Positions 12,454 to 27,400 of a DNA stretch of 64,000 nucleotides are shown piece after piece (within the stretch, counting starts at the first letter, position 1; each line of letters begins with the position of its first letter). Source of the DNA: Acanthaster planci (taxonomy: Eukaryota > Echinodermata > Asteroidea > Valvatida > Acanthasteridae); the NCBI RefSeq assembly GCF_001949145.1, contig NW_019091362.1, forward strand, positions 10,047,972 through 10,111,971. The letters are read 5' to 3'. The notes under the pieces are model-generated. The model saw only the letters and a program-made list of their open reading frames with translations, ran no database searches and had not been told where the DNA came from. The position numbers and the translations under genes are program-made.

Positions 12454-15400
12454 CTAGGGGGGCAAGCACACAAAGTCAACAGATCGGTTCAAGTTCCATC
12501 TCCACTGTACAGATTTGATCTAAGCGACGGAATCTATGCCCCGGTGAGCTCTTCTTCAGCAGTATCATAGGATTGTTCTTGTCACTTCTCATCTGAGCCA
12601 AACGTTGTCCATTTCAAGCACCGGAGGAGATCATTTTGGGCAAGAAGACACCAGGGCGAGCCAAAGAAAAGCCAGGTGGCCGTCATTTAAATCAAAAGGT
12701 GGCAATAGATTTCTGCCACTATTGGCCCAATATCCCAGTAGTGTGCAGTCATTTAAAAACATTTCCCTGACAAAGGTCTCTGAGCTAGGTCTATGTCTTT
12801 GCTCCATTAAAAATACATGGAGACACACTAACAATAGATGCAGCCGTAGCTCTTGAAGCCTGCTGTGGACGAGCACAGGCTTACTGACCAGGATTGATTG
12901 CATGCACATGATGGTGACAAAACGTAGCAACGCTGCAGGTGTATTGTAATTTGCATGAATTGTGTCAACTCTAACATAATGTTAAATTCAAATAACCAAA
13001 GTCCCTCAAGTAGGATGTACAACGGGAGTTCACTGAATTTGGTCTTCCTCTGGCTGTGCGTATTTGTAGCCCACATTAAAAAAAACCTGATCTTCCCTAC
13101 CTGACCCACCAAAACGCCCAAAAATCCAGTTTTTAACTTTTAATTAACTGGTTTGTAATTACAATACATAACTAAATAATTGCTACGCAAAATCAATTTT
13201 TTTGCTACACAAAAAGAAAACTGTATAGCAAATTTGCTATACAACATTTTGGAGCAAAGTTGTACACTGTATAACCACAACACTTTCCAGGAACAACCCC
13301 GGAAAGAGAACAACATGACTGGAATTTTGTCTCCGAAAAATTCACGTTAAATATTCACGGTGTATCTTGACCACAAACAACAGTCCGATCTCCGGAGAGA
13401 AAAAAAAATGCAAAAAAGTCACTGATGTCTGAACATGTAGACTTTTCATGTTGAAGTATGGAGGCAGAAACCACATACATACATGTACACTGAAGTCACC
13501 CATTGGACCTTGACATTAATGGGAAGGCAGTAGTGGAAGTGGGTTTGTGAAAACGACGCATTTTAGACCCACATACCTGAATAAAACTTCATGGTGAAAT
13601 CTTATGAAACTCTGTGTCCGGCGCAATCAATTTTTAACGCAACGAGGAACACTTTGTTTCTTTGACACCATGGAACCATGAGAAAAATGACTGTTATAAG
13701 CAATAACATTCGTAAACAGCAATGTTGCCAAAATAAGGCAGTTTGGGGGTCATACATGTACATACTGGAGTTATTCTTACCGCGTTGTCTTGGTGGAAGA
13801 TGTACGAAGCGGGTGAATTATCTATAATGATGATTCGTTCTAATTTTCGGCCCAGTCGACTCAAATCCTAAACAAAAGAGACAAAATAAGGGATTCCAAT
13901 TTGATTCATGACTCCTGGGGGAGACTGAGGTTGGGTTGAGTCTAAAATTCTGAAAAATTCAAACCTGCAACTCCCCAACATAGCATTCTGCTAGCCATGT
14001 GTGGCAAGCATAGCTCAAGATCTCATTTTACTGTGCTTATCACATATTTTCAACCACAACACATCTCAAACAAAGTGTAACCATGTACTAAAACGGGCAA
14101 TAAACCTGTGTCACATGCACTTGTGGTGTACAAACACGAGCCAATCGCATTTACTGATAGCTTTACAAGGACAAACGGCTGAATTTCATTTGCTATCACA
14201 AACATCAATATTGATACCAACGGAGCTGTGCAAGCCATTTCCTACAGTTCTCACAGTGCGCCCTCTATCGTCACAAGCTGTTAGTTATTACCTATAAGTG
14301 TCTGTTTTGTGACTACCCACCCCTAACTCACAGCATCCTACCCAATATCTGAACAGCATTCTGGCTTTCAGGATATCGGACCTGCACGGTCCATTTCCTG
14401 CCCGGGTGGTTTCAAGGCCGGATGTTCTACCAAAACACACTATTGTAGGTTTTCTCTGCAAGAGTAAATATGTAGGGTCAACCCCCCATCACCGAAGCTG
14501 TCAGAACAGCCAATCCATGTGCACTTTAACCGTGACCATCGTCACTGAAGCAAGTTTTTCATTTAAGTGCAAGCGCATCACACTGATTTCAGCGATGAGG
14601 TCTGGCAGGGCAGGTCATCAGTTAGCGTGTCTTTTGGTGTCAGTATGGTTATAATCAACATGCTACCTGCTCATGTACAAATGACATTTTGTTTGCTGCA
14701 TGACAATGTAAAACAGCATTCTCTCCCTGTTCTTTTTGTCCCTTCTGTTATGCATGACAAAATTGAAATGGAGTGAATCAGAATCTTAGAGTGTTTTGAA
14801 GCAAGATGCATGCATGTCTGAGGTTTTCATTGGAGAGTGCAATTTTCAGTGTCAGATATTTATATCAGAAACAAAACAAAAAAAGACCAACAACATTAAC
14901 AGCAAAACACATGCATACGCATAACCATTCGTGTGCAAAACCCTCTCTAATTTCTGAGAATGTTCAGCGTCTGTCTCACAGAAAGTCTAAGGTAACCACA
15001 GCAAACAACTTTAAAAGGTCTTTAAAAAGTCTCTGAGCTAAATCAGCAGGTGGAATGCAGTTGCCCAAGTGTTGGCCGAGACTTGTGGTCCTCATACCTT
15101 TATGTAGTTGCCCCTGTGGAAAACGCAGGATTCTCTGAAGAGCCGCGACCTAAACACACTACTCTTGTCCAAAAGATCTGCCACAGGATCTGCATACTGT
15201 CAAATCAGAGAAATAAAAAAAAAAAGCCAGCAGTCTTTATAAATATGACATGTACAAGCATGGATTCTTTATTTTATTCAAATATTTTTCTATATGTGGT
15301 TTACATGTACAATGTACTTCAGTTTAGGAAGCATCAACATCTGTTAACAGATGTCTTACATTTTGCTTTGTAGTCTTACCAGAGAAAGAGCTTTTTTCTG

Positions 15401-18400
15401 TAAATTTGATGAGTAGGGTGGATATATGTGCCATACATTCACCGTGTACATACAAATGCGGCAGACTGGTTCATACATTTGTGTCTGTACTGCCTTGACA
15501 TCATTTGAATCACCCTGACAGGATTCTGGGTAACGTCTCCTTGCCACATTTAGTTAGCAGCTGCCCTGAAAATGCCAGTTTGTGATTGATCTCATTTCCC
15601 TTGCAGACTTTGACACCACCCCAACCCTTGTCAATTTCCCTCATTTTGTCGTCATTTCGTGGAACTTTGCATGTGTACTCCGACATCCAGCTTTGCCTTC
15701 AGCTGAAAAGCCACTGTGACATTTGTTGTGTGCAAAACTATACATACTGAGGTATCTTCTTTCACTTTCAACCATACCTTTGCTAAACTTGCAGTAAACA
15801 GAACACACTCATAGAGCTCGCCCATTCGTTTTAAAAACTCGTCCACATGCGGTCTCTTTAAAACATACACCTGCGGATGAATAGGAAAAAACAAAAGGCT
15901 GTTGGATACAGGCATGAATACAAAGTAGACTTCTCTTTGTAAATACACGTACCTGGGACGAGCCACAGGTACATGTACCTGTGTAGAAAAGCACAGGAAA
16001 TTCAATCATTTCTTTATCATTCTGCTATGCATGTTCATGTACATGTACTGGAAAGATTCTGCAGTGAACATCATGGCAAAGGTCAGTGTCAGCAGATATT
16101 TTGAAAATATACTGGTACAAGTGGCACACACGGGCATGATAAGCCACTTATTCTTGGCACTGCATCCATGAAGCAGGGGTGGGCAAACTGGAAAAAAGGG
16201 GAGGAGATATCTGCTCCCACCCTTCCCCGCAGTGCCAAAACAGCGACAATTTTTTTTTTTTCGGCCCCGAGTCATTGCTCATGCCAGCTGTCAATGACCC
16301 AGTTCAAAAGAGCAAGGTTCATTCCAGAACAAAGCACCTGAGATTGGACCAGTTTGAACATGTTCACAGCTACACTGATACCTGTAGAACCCACACGTGA
16401 ATTGATGCTATCAATGGCATACGACCTGCTTTATTTGGGCCATGTCTGAATATTGAACTTGCTCCTACATGATTCAGATTTCACTTCTGGCAAACCGTGG
16501 GCCAGCCTGTAGAAAATGTTCCTTGATGGAAGGGAGAGCATCACTTTCTTCAGCAACTATCTAAACCCTGTAAATAATGTCCATCTGTTCTTTTACATCA
16601 TGAACACCAACAAAGCCTGACAGGCCAGATATTAACAGACGAATGTTACAGGGTCAAAAACAGTCATCCGAGTCATAAAGTCAAGGTCTAGTTCTTCTTG
16701 AAAAGTACACAACAGGAACACAAAAGAGCTGCCATGAACAATATGTACGCACTCTTCTAGTGTACAAAACTGCATAAGTGCACATTTCAACTGGGCACAC
16801 AATAACGCCAGGGGGTACCAGGGTAGACCTAGATATTATTGGAAATCAACAAGGGCAAAGCCAGGGCAAGCCCACGCAGCTGAATTTCAGAATGAACAGG
16901 TTGCTGTTGGGCTTGTGTGATTACCAGCAAATTCTGCACAGCCATGCCAGCACTGCCAGAAATACAGCTTTTGTGAGGGGCAATCAAGTGAGAGACGATG
17001 TTTCGCATCTGTGGCGGTGGGCAACAAATCACAAGCTTGAATGCGATATGAAGCCCTGGGCAAGACCGATTCCTCCCCCCCCCACCTTTCAAAATAAATT
17101 TGTGAAGGAATAGATTCATCATAATGATCCAAACGGAGAGGTTGGATTCAGACCGGAAAATCTAGACAGCAATCAATCATTCTTCTCCCATACATAAAAC
17201 AAGCCATCATTTAAAGACTTAACTACTTTCAATGAAATTGGAAAAGGTGACTTTCTTTAACTCGATGCAAGGAGATGTCTACTCCTGGCAGGTACTGGTA
17301 TTTGAGATTAATTTTCATTTTTTTCATGCTCCTTTTAGCAGAAATGCCTGGCTCCCTTACCTGATGGACCGTGCCGTCAATCTCTACAGGAACAATAAAA
17401 TCTGCATTGCTAATGGGCTGCAAGGAGAACAAACCCATTGGAAAGTGTGTTAATCAATTATTCATGAATTCCCCAGCAAACAGATGTGAATTATCTGGGC
17501 TACTGGGAAGGACTAACAAAGCAGTCCGGGTAAATACTGATTAGAGATAGAGTTCTCAAGCTTCACAAACAAGGTCCTGGGTAAATCCCTCTTGTCCAGT
17601 GCATCCATTTTTTTCCTCAGAAAAACACACAGGGTATGTCGTATTCGGTTGCTGTCTCATGGAAATTAATTTGCTTAATAAAATTGCAAAGTCAAACTGG
17701 ATAGACAAAAACAATGGAAGAGATAACACATTACTCCCACAGAAAATGAGGAAAACTTTGTTGTCACACTGTACAGTACATGTCTTGCTTACATAATTCC
17801 CCAAAAAACAAATTCCACAAAGGCACAAGGTATCACGTTTATAGTATCACATCTTTTGTAATGGAAAATCCTGAATGGTTTGTGTGTTGTTTTGTGCAAT
17901 TCATATTCCGGGATTTTTTGGGGGGAGTCCCCATTGTACATGCACGTCACTATTTTATACATGTATGTGCTACATGTACACGTATGCATTGTAGATGTCA
18001 AACATACTGTACATACATGTATTAGACAAACAAACATGTACTGTACATGAAAATGCCCCTCAGAAATATAACCGTACACGTACATTGCAGTTTTTGATTT
18101 CTCTTCTATCAAACAGTCGCCTGTACATGTCCATATACGAGTATGTTTGAATGTGGAGGATACTGGGTCCAGTATATGTTATGTGCAAGCAAGCAATAAT
18201 GTGATGCAGAGTTTTGAAGCTTTTCATGGCGAAGGTACCGAAGCAAGTTACTCGTTGAGGTTTGCAGTAGCACCAATGCAAGGATACATGTATATCTTTC
18301 AGGAGCATGTGTGGTTCAGAAAAGAAGCACATGGTTCTTTTCAGAACCATACATACAAAAGAGATATTCTGGCATGGGTGAGTCTACCGTAATTAGCATG

Positions 18401-21400
18401 TACATGTGCATGTGTGCTGTGAATACATGCATGTACATAATTCATAGTGATCACGTTCATTAACATGTATGTTTAAGTTTAATTGAAGTGCCATTGTGCA
18501 GTAATATTTCTCACCTAAGTTGCCACTGAAGAAGTCTAAATTGCTAATTGAACAAACAACCAATCACCATGCATGCTTGCCACTTTAACAATGGAACTAA
18601 ACCACACACATATTTTTCATTTCTTACTCCCGAAGCTGTCAACAAAATAAGTTGTATTTTCAAGACTGAATCACTCTGAATGTGTATGTATTATGTAAAA
18701 AACCAAAAGTAATTTATATCAGACACAAATGTATAGTGTATTATGCCCGTGAACAGTACAGTGTGTGTAAATTTAGAGACTTAACCTGTAAATGTTTCCA
18801 AATTGACAAAAAAAAAGGGAACACCACATTTCAACTTTAATCAAAGGTGCTCCTATCATTCAATGAAGTTTTTTTGCCATACATAATGTAATGCGTAATG
18901 TTTGTACACACAATGCACAAGTGTGTGTATCTTCAAAGTGTTTTACATACTAGTAGTATACTAGAGTCAACAGATATACATGTACTTTTAGACAGAAGAG
19001 TGAATGTCTCATGTTTCTATAATTGTGTACGGTACAATGCTGCCTTCCACAAATTCATCCAACTACTGACTATAGTACAAACACGTTCTGACTACAAATT
19101 GATATTTTTGATAACATCAAGTAATGCTCACAGATGGTGTGGAGCGCTAGTGCACAACCTGAGACTGCACCAACCATCTGTACAATATTCCCCTACTCAG
19201 AAAGGATGGAAGAGAGTAAGAAGCAGCCTGTGACAAATCGCCGGTCCGATAGCCCGGGGCAAAGAATATTTTCACTAGAGCAATTAAAATTCTGACTTCT
19301 GGTAGCTGTGCCCGTTCATCTTTCAATAACCTTTTCTCAAGTTAAAATGCTTGTTATTATGCGTATTCCTACTTATATTTGCAATGTTTGAAAAGAAGCT
19401 TCCGTAATTTCCAGAGTTCCCATTCACGTTTTGCAGACGCAGTGGTGAGAACACGTGGGAAAATCTCAATGCATTTAATGAAGCTGCACTGGTTCCCATC
19501 AAGCCACGCCCATGCAAAAGAACGCATGATGGAAATACAGCAACCAGAACCAGTCTATACATGTGCTGCATGTTCCGCTCGATTACTCTACATCGGCTGT
19601 ACATGCATGCAACCGTAAAGCTACAGGTCGAAAAAAAAATCAATGTTGCAAGAGGTTTTCTGCAAGTTAATTCACAGAATTTGGTCTCTTATTTATGTAT
19701 GTATTTTCTGTGTTCATGAGTTTAATTTGAGGATGTTTTGCTCGTACTTGAAGCAAGTGTGTTTCAATAGATTTCCTGCCACGGTACAAGGTTTATCGCC
19801 TGGATGCATTAAAAATGATTATACACACTTACCGCGCAATACATGGACATTGTTAGCCAGTTTGCTGTTGTGATTGCCTGAGTAAGCAATGTGTGAATTG
19901 TCCATAATTCTTGTGAACTGTCGACTCAAGAAATTTCTACACAGATTAAGACAGGTGTTCATCTCTTTTTGAGAGAATTTTGGAAGCTGTCATCCCCATT
20001 CATGCCATTAACTCACCACAAAAAAAATTGACCCCCCCCCAAATTCTGACCTATGTGTACCGACCCTATTTTTGAGAGGCATATAATTGGAAGCACAATG
20101 ATTTTCTTTCCCAAATAAAAGACTGCATGCATGCAGTAGGCCTAAGTTCAATAATCATAATAATCATGGATGCCGAGAGATCTGGGGCAAGTGTTGATCC
20201 AGTTAGGGCAAGCAAATTTATGGTATGGCCTGCCCAATCTGGCAAGCTGAAAAAATAAATTAATCATGGCCCGGTAAAGAGATATTGGTAATAGCGGTAC
20301 ATGTACATGTGTGCTACCAGAAGATACCACATACAGTACATGAACATAAACTTTTACTGTGCATTCAAAGGTACAAACCCTGCCAAAGTGTGCTACATGT
20401 AGAACCATACAGTGCACACTTACGTGCATCTGTGTGCTTGTCCACATGTACATGTACATTGTATGTAGGTAATCCAGAAATTACGGGTCCAAAAGTGTGA
20501 CATTTTTGTGTCCCTGTTACATCTGACCTTTGTTATTTGACATGGAAATACCACCAGAATTACAAACTATTACTGTTTGTTTGGCAGGTAATCTGCATTA
20601 ATTCATCACTCTTGGAAATTAGAAAATGTGTTCTGAACTTACAAAATCATATGTCAGATGTTACAGGGACACACAAAAAAAGGACCCCTAATTTCTGGAA
20701 TTACCCACGTATACATGTATATGGCCATTCCCTGCTCCCCATACACACACAGTATCAAATTAACACACTCCCCCCCCCCATCTATAGTTCTTGTGCACCT
20801 GCCCTCATTATTCAAAAGTCAAATGTCACACAAAGCCAACATGCACATGTGAAGTGCACTGTGTGTAACTGCACATCTACACGTACACATACGTGTACAT
20901 GTCAATAGTAAACAAAACCTCATGAACACAAACGTTTTCACTCCTTACATCCAGCATACCAACAAGAAGAAAGAATGGTACAGTACAAATCGGCCACTGC
21001 GTAAACAGTGTGGATGGCGACATGTTAGGGTTTCTTACCAATTTGGACCAATTCTGATGGAAGATCATCGCGATGGCATGTGAGGCATAAGGTTTTTATT
21101 GCTTCAGCTGTGGTAATTTTTGGAAACTTACACAATTTAGGGGTACACGGTGTACATGTAATCAGTCACATGTACCAGTACGTGTTATAAATTTGGACAA
21201 GACACTAAAATTAAAGTACACTGTCAAAACTGTTATTTTTGAAAATGACTTTACACCTTTAAGTAACATGTCCAGAGATAAACACTTCAAAGCTAAAACA
21301 CCATTTTTAGTGCTTTAAGTTACACACATGATGTACGTACATGTACATGTATATTCATCAACAGTCTAAAGCTGTAACGATTTCAAGTTCAACAACTCAG

Positions 21401-24400
21401 TAAACCACAATTACAATAATTAGCATTTCCTGGGAACATGGCACACAATGTAAACGTACTATACATGTACATGTACCTGATCTGTGGCATACAACACATG
21501 ACAGAGTCAGACAGAGTTGTTGATTGTGACAGGCCCACAGTGCCTTTTTTTTAAGCATGACAAATGGTTGAATAGGTTGACATCAATCAAATTACATGTA
21601 GAAGGGTTTAGTAATGTAATGGGCCTGGACAACACAGTGTAGGGTACTGCACCACTGGTACACGGTTTACAGTGACAGTACATGTATGTACATGTACATA
21701 CATGTACAGTACATGTGCCCTACATGTACCCCCCATGTACAGTACATGTGCCCTGTAAGTTACCAACAGGTCACTCTATAGGACTGCATGTACATGTACA
21801 TGTAACAGCATGTACTAACACGTTATAAGTCCAACTATCATAAACATGTACATGTAGGTGAATGTCTTCAAGTTTGTATACATGTAAACAAGAGTTCCCA
21901 AATTCTTGTGCAGACATATGTAATACATGTACATGTACATGAATATGCATGTATACCATACAACCTACAGGTGTAAACTTTGCCCTCTGGTCTTTGTAGG
22001 GACCCAAGAACATTAAAAGGGAAGACATAATGTGCACTAGGTTGTGTGAATCTTGTGTGGACTAAAGTCCAGGTCCACTCAAGCTTTTCCTTCTCTAAAA
22101 AAAAAAGGTTTAGAGGCAATATGGGGTCAGGGTTATCAGATTATCAAAAGGAAGAGTTCAGGAGACCGTCAACAAAAAAAATCCAGCTCAAAATAGTTTT
22201 CACAGCTCAAGACAGAAATTAGTTATTTCACCGAACTTGACAACTGCATGAGAAGAAAGGAGTGTCCACACTGGTATTTCATGAAAACATGTGTGCCACC
22301 ACGTTATCTTGAACATGTATCTAGAATCCAGCTCTGTTCAGCAAAGCACGCCAACAGCGGCAGCTGCCCACAGAAAACTGTTATGGTTTCTAGCAGACAC
22401 ACAGGTGAATATTATACAATGTGACTTTGAACACACGTACATGTGGAAGAGGATGAACATCCATGGGAAAGGCACTGGGCACACTCGTACAGTCGATATT
22501 GCTTTAACATTTATGCCTGTTCCAGCTTACCACCCCAGCTACTCGAACAGTCTAACTGTACATGTACATGTGTACTATGCACATACACACAGTAGCAAGG
22601 ACTATTTATAGGAATGGGATACAAGTATGGTACCGCACGCAGCTCGGATAAAAATAGTAGTTACATGTGCATCTGTGCGGTTTGCAAGAAACCTCAGAAC
22701 GTACGAATGGACATTTGATGTGGAATGATTGGTTATGCCGTGTGGGAGGTTACTATGCAAATGGTGATTTCATGGAGAGCTTTTTCCCCAAGGTGCACGC
22801 GTGTGTACATGCATACATCTTTTCCAATGTTTCCTAATAGGAATGCACCATCTTGCCTTCCAATATGACAAGCAGTTCAAAGAGGAAGTCACTCAGAAAG
22901 TTGACATGTTTACTGTTAGGCAGCAACCAAACAGAGTACCACAGACAACAATTTTCCCTTGGTTATTGCCAATAAAAAAATTTTGGAACTGCAGTATCAA
23001 GTTACATGTACATGTCAACATCGATAAAAAAAATTTCCCTCGAGGATAACTCTGTGATGCAGTTCTAAGCAACATGTTCACATTTATTAAAATGTATGAA
23101 TGTACTGTACACTACACATACGCATGAAAATAGCTTATGAGCATGTACAGTACGTGTAGATGTACATGTGCAGGCCTTGAAATTTCCCCAAAAGTTATTT
23201 GCGCCATTTCCAGGTGTTCTGATCAGCCGATGGCTGGGGAACACCGAAGATAAACAGAAAAGTTACAGTAAAACACTTTTTGTAAAAATTCTTTTCTGTT
23301 TTATTCTTATCATACTGGTAGTCATTATGAAATATGTAACAGTAGCGAACTATTTTGGTACTTTTCCAACTTTTGCACAGCGCAAGCTAGAGTTGAGAAT
23401 ACATGTAACTTGCATTTGGTTAGATTTCATCTGCATTACACAAGCACTTCAATGGCAATCTCGAGCCCTGGTGTGTAGCATAGACATGCACATGTACACG
23501 TATATGTATCTGTACATGATGTTCGCCATGGGGGAGCAACATGAGTCACTGATCTCCTGCCACTTCTTGGTTAGACCAGGATGCAATCAGTGTGGGGAGC
23601 CATATTACATTTCAAGTGTGCGGTGCCAGCCTACTGGCACGCATGCTATACATGTATACCACAGGCAAATACATGTCCATACACGTACATCAACTCCAGA
23701 AACATCACTTGTACATGTAGAATCACATGTATGCTTTTTTCTTCCTTCCACTGATAAGGGAGTTTTGTCATCAGGAAATAAAAATATACTGCAGAAAGGG
23801 ATGAGGGACAACAAACTGTGCCCGTTTGGAAACAAAATTGCACCAGTTCATCAATTACATTCTATTCCAAACAACCAAAAATTCACGGTGGTTACAATGT
23901 ACATGCACACACACCGTACATGTAATAATGTGTACAGAGATCTGCACTTCAGGAACTTTTTTAATTAGCTAATCATATAGACATTAATATTTTGATGCGG
24001 GCTGGTAAAAACTTTCACAGGAAACCACCTGTGTAAAATTGAAATGCCTCATGAAATTATGTATGACAGGGAAAGTTTTATGAGGGGCTGTGACACGGAC
24101 AGTGAACTGGCCTGTGGTGAGAGTGAGGAACATGCTTCCGTGAGGGGCTGGTTTCAACAGCTGTACATGCAGATCACATTTTTACACAGAACAGAACGTC
24201 TCATTTTCGAAACAGTCCATTTCAACATGGTGTCAAATACTGGAATGGGCTTGATGGTAAATTAAAAGAATATTAAACTGTGGTTTCCTTTGACAAAGAA
24301 TTGAAGAAAACAATAATCACTTCTTATGCAGAGACAGAAATTTAATTCATTTATTTTTATTTGGATCTCACTCTCAATCGTTTTGTCTTTGAAAGTATAT

Positions 24401-27400
24401 GTTACTTGCTTTGAGTCTTGTGTTCGTCCTGTCCCAGGGAAGGGTACAAAAGCACATTACTTCACCACTTTCCTTCATGTTGCCATCACTCAAATATTAT
24501 GTGCAAAATTTTCATTTAAGATAATTGTGGTTATATTTCATTTATCTATGTTTTATTATGTAATGAAGAACACACATGATCCTGTAGTAAATGATGACAT
24601 CATGGAAATAAATGTTGATTTGATTTCTATGTGAACCTGTAATTGCGTAATTGTTCACGTATTGTCGTACCTCTGTCTAGACTAGTTGTTCTCCACTGTC
24701 CAAGAACAATCGACTGACATAATCGCATGTCACACCCACCGTTTGACAACATGTCAGCTACCGTTAAGTGATATTGCCCCATGCATGCATGCATCCCGGG
24801 GTGTACATGTACATGATATCGCAGGGACCACTAACTGTCAATGTTCAAAGATTTCTTTATTGTAAGACAGAGATATGGCCAAACAATTTGTTGACTCCTG
24901 GGATGCGGAATATGGCCTTTTGAACACCCTTGGGTGCATTGCATCTCTCGGGTTTTCACTTCATATCGTAGAAATGGGCAGTCAACAATTGTTAAGTGTG
25001 CACCAGATACCGTGAGTAAACAATATGTTTGAAATTCAGGCCATGGAAAAAAAATGCCTAGGTGCATTCACTACATCGGGCAACTCTGAGACTCCACGTT
25101 CCCAGAGTTGAAACGGAACATCCATTCATGAACCTACTTTACTTTCATTTGAAGTCTGGAAATCTGCCATTAAGACAGAAATCTCAATAAAGGCGTGTAA
25201 ATGACATGTTCATTACCCCTCACCTTAAAAGAACTATGTACAAGTGTTTCATCGAGATCGATGACTATGCAGTTTTTATGGGCGTCACTTGGTCGTAACG
25301 GTGGCAACAGGTATTTGTGCGTGGTCTGTGGATGGAAAGAAACATACAGGGGAAAAAAAGTGATTAGATACATAAAAAAAAAAAAAAAAGATTTACACAA
25401 ATTGTTCACTTGAAATTAAATACTGATAGTTGTTGCATCTCATAGGAGAGATCAAGTACATGTAAATGTAGTAGTCAAGCCAGAAATAATTTACCTGTTC
25501 TTGTTCTCAGTTTAAAACACAAATTCACTGAGTGAATAATTGTCATCAACACCACGAAGTACTACTCATCCCTAGATGTGTGTGCCGCTTCAGCGCGGAT
25601 TTCACAGAAATGTGTTTTTTCATTTTCACGAAGTAGCACTCGGTGCCGTGCGGCACGTGTTCCGTGAATTGTCGTTTTCAGGAATAGGCCTTTCCTTAAT
25701 TTAAACAGTTAAAACAAGTTTTAAGAGCATGATCAAATCATTTTAGACCTTTCCAAGCATTTTTATCCATGCTATATTGACAAAACATACATGAGTGCTA
25801 CTTCGTGAAAACAATAATCGTTTGATTATGCATCAGTGTACGATGTGCGCGTGCACACTTGAATGCTATTTCGTGAAACGGAAATTGCTGCAAACCCGGT
25901 TTTCAGGAAGTAGCACCCAAGTGCAGTTGAGTGCTACTTTGTGGTGTTGGTGACGTAATTAGGTCAGTCCACAGTTATGAAAATCTACGTTCATGTAACA
26001 CTACTTTCAAAACCTCATATCATCATTATGAAGTACATATACATGTATTGACTATTTACATGTATACTAAAGGTCAGAAAAGTTCAAATTTAAAATAACA
26101 TATTGTATGAGATATACATGTACTTGTACATTACAGGCACAAATAAATCATGCCTGGAATTGAAACATTTACAATATCATTATACTGAGTTGCCTGTTCT
26201 AAAAATGAAAACATGTGCATGCTGCATATACAGGCATTGGAAATTGTTTGCTTCCAAAAGAGTTACAATCTACATGTACCCTCGACTGTGATCTACATGT
26301 ATGATGTATTTTCCACAGAAAATCACTGACCACTGGTTTAACCTGAAGCCATTTTTGATCTTATTCCCTGAATCTGTTTCATAAATTGCAAACTGTTGAT
26401 TAGGATGGCACCAGACTGTTTTATAATTTCCATGCATTCCAAGCCTTCCTTGCAGTGTTCTAAATCTGGCTTAAATCACTAAGGTGCATTATGGCTCAAC
26501 CATGAATTTGAAAGTATTCATCAGAGTTGACAGGTACAAGTGCTAATTGTCAAGAGATTTCATTTTATTGCTTTCATTTCTACTCTGAACATTCAGAACT
26601 GAAGAGTTAACCTTGCTTTCAATGTCAATGAATAAAGTCGATAAGAAGCGTCATCTGCATTTGGCCCCATCCCCATTTAATATTCAGCTTCAAGAGAGCA
26701 AGTTTTGCACTTTGTTTTTAGCACAGAAGCACTCACTTTATTACGTCTAATTGATCGACCTTATAATGAGGAGCATGTACTGTTGCATAAACTGGCCCCA
26801 TTGCAATATCCCTTCCCTCCTCTCCCCTCACAGCACAGACTTTCATAACATCTGTCTTTCAGCAATCTTTATGCATGTACTACAAAAACAAATTGCTAGC
26901 TTAAATGCATGTGAAGGTAGCGCACACGAGACCTGCAGCGTCAGATGTGTATCGTTCCAAGGGCAATATGCTCCTGTCTCGTATGCACTGCGCTTGCAAG
27001 TTCCGTTAGGCCGATCTTCACATTCCACATGAGATACGGTGCAGGGTTGTTCACATAGTAGAACTAATTAAAATGCCCATGCAGCCATGCTGCGCTGCTA
27101 GAATGTCTTTGCTGACAGTTAATATCAAAGATTGGCAAGTTGCACTGAATGTACTGTACATTTAAAGAGCACAGACACTGCTCAGTGTCACTGTAAAGTG
27201 CAATATAAATTAATGGTCCTGGTTGAACCGGCAAGCTTAATGTATTCCATTGAACCCCAGACAATGAGCGTGCACATTTTTTGTACATGTACATTTACAT
27301 GCATACCTATTTCAACAAGTGTTGCAAAACAGTTTTGTTTTTTTTTTCAAATACGCACAGTATCCTGTATTGCCTGTTCAAGATTGTCAACTGAAGCCTG

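Larger units (their letters stand above)
12454..17360 (-). other. CTDSP introns 4-7
   Basis: Introns between exons 4 and 8 are 0.6 to 1.5 kb each, with consensus GT-AG ends. They hold no other gene that I can recognise. A perfect 20-bp palindrome (gtatagcaaatttgctatac, 13223-13242) is the only small structure I noted. Confidence 0.7.
17418..25223 (-). other. CTDSP intron 3, rich in TACATGTA palindromes
   Basis: A 7.8-kb intron. It contains dense TACATGTA/GTACATGTAC motifs (for example 21675-21740 and 21786-21802), copy A of an ~850-bp repeat (19420-20275), and a terminal-inverted-repeat element (20463-20715). The longest open frame of the window (23168-23968, plus strand) lies here, but I regard it as chance. 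Confidence 0.7.

Noticed and set aside
23168-23968. 266-codon open frame on the plus strand, the longest in the window
   Set aside because: It lies antisense in a CTDSP intron, has no recognisable domain, and is lengthened by TACATG-type repeats that have no stop in any frame. Composition (His/Val/Met/Tyr runs) reflects the repeat.
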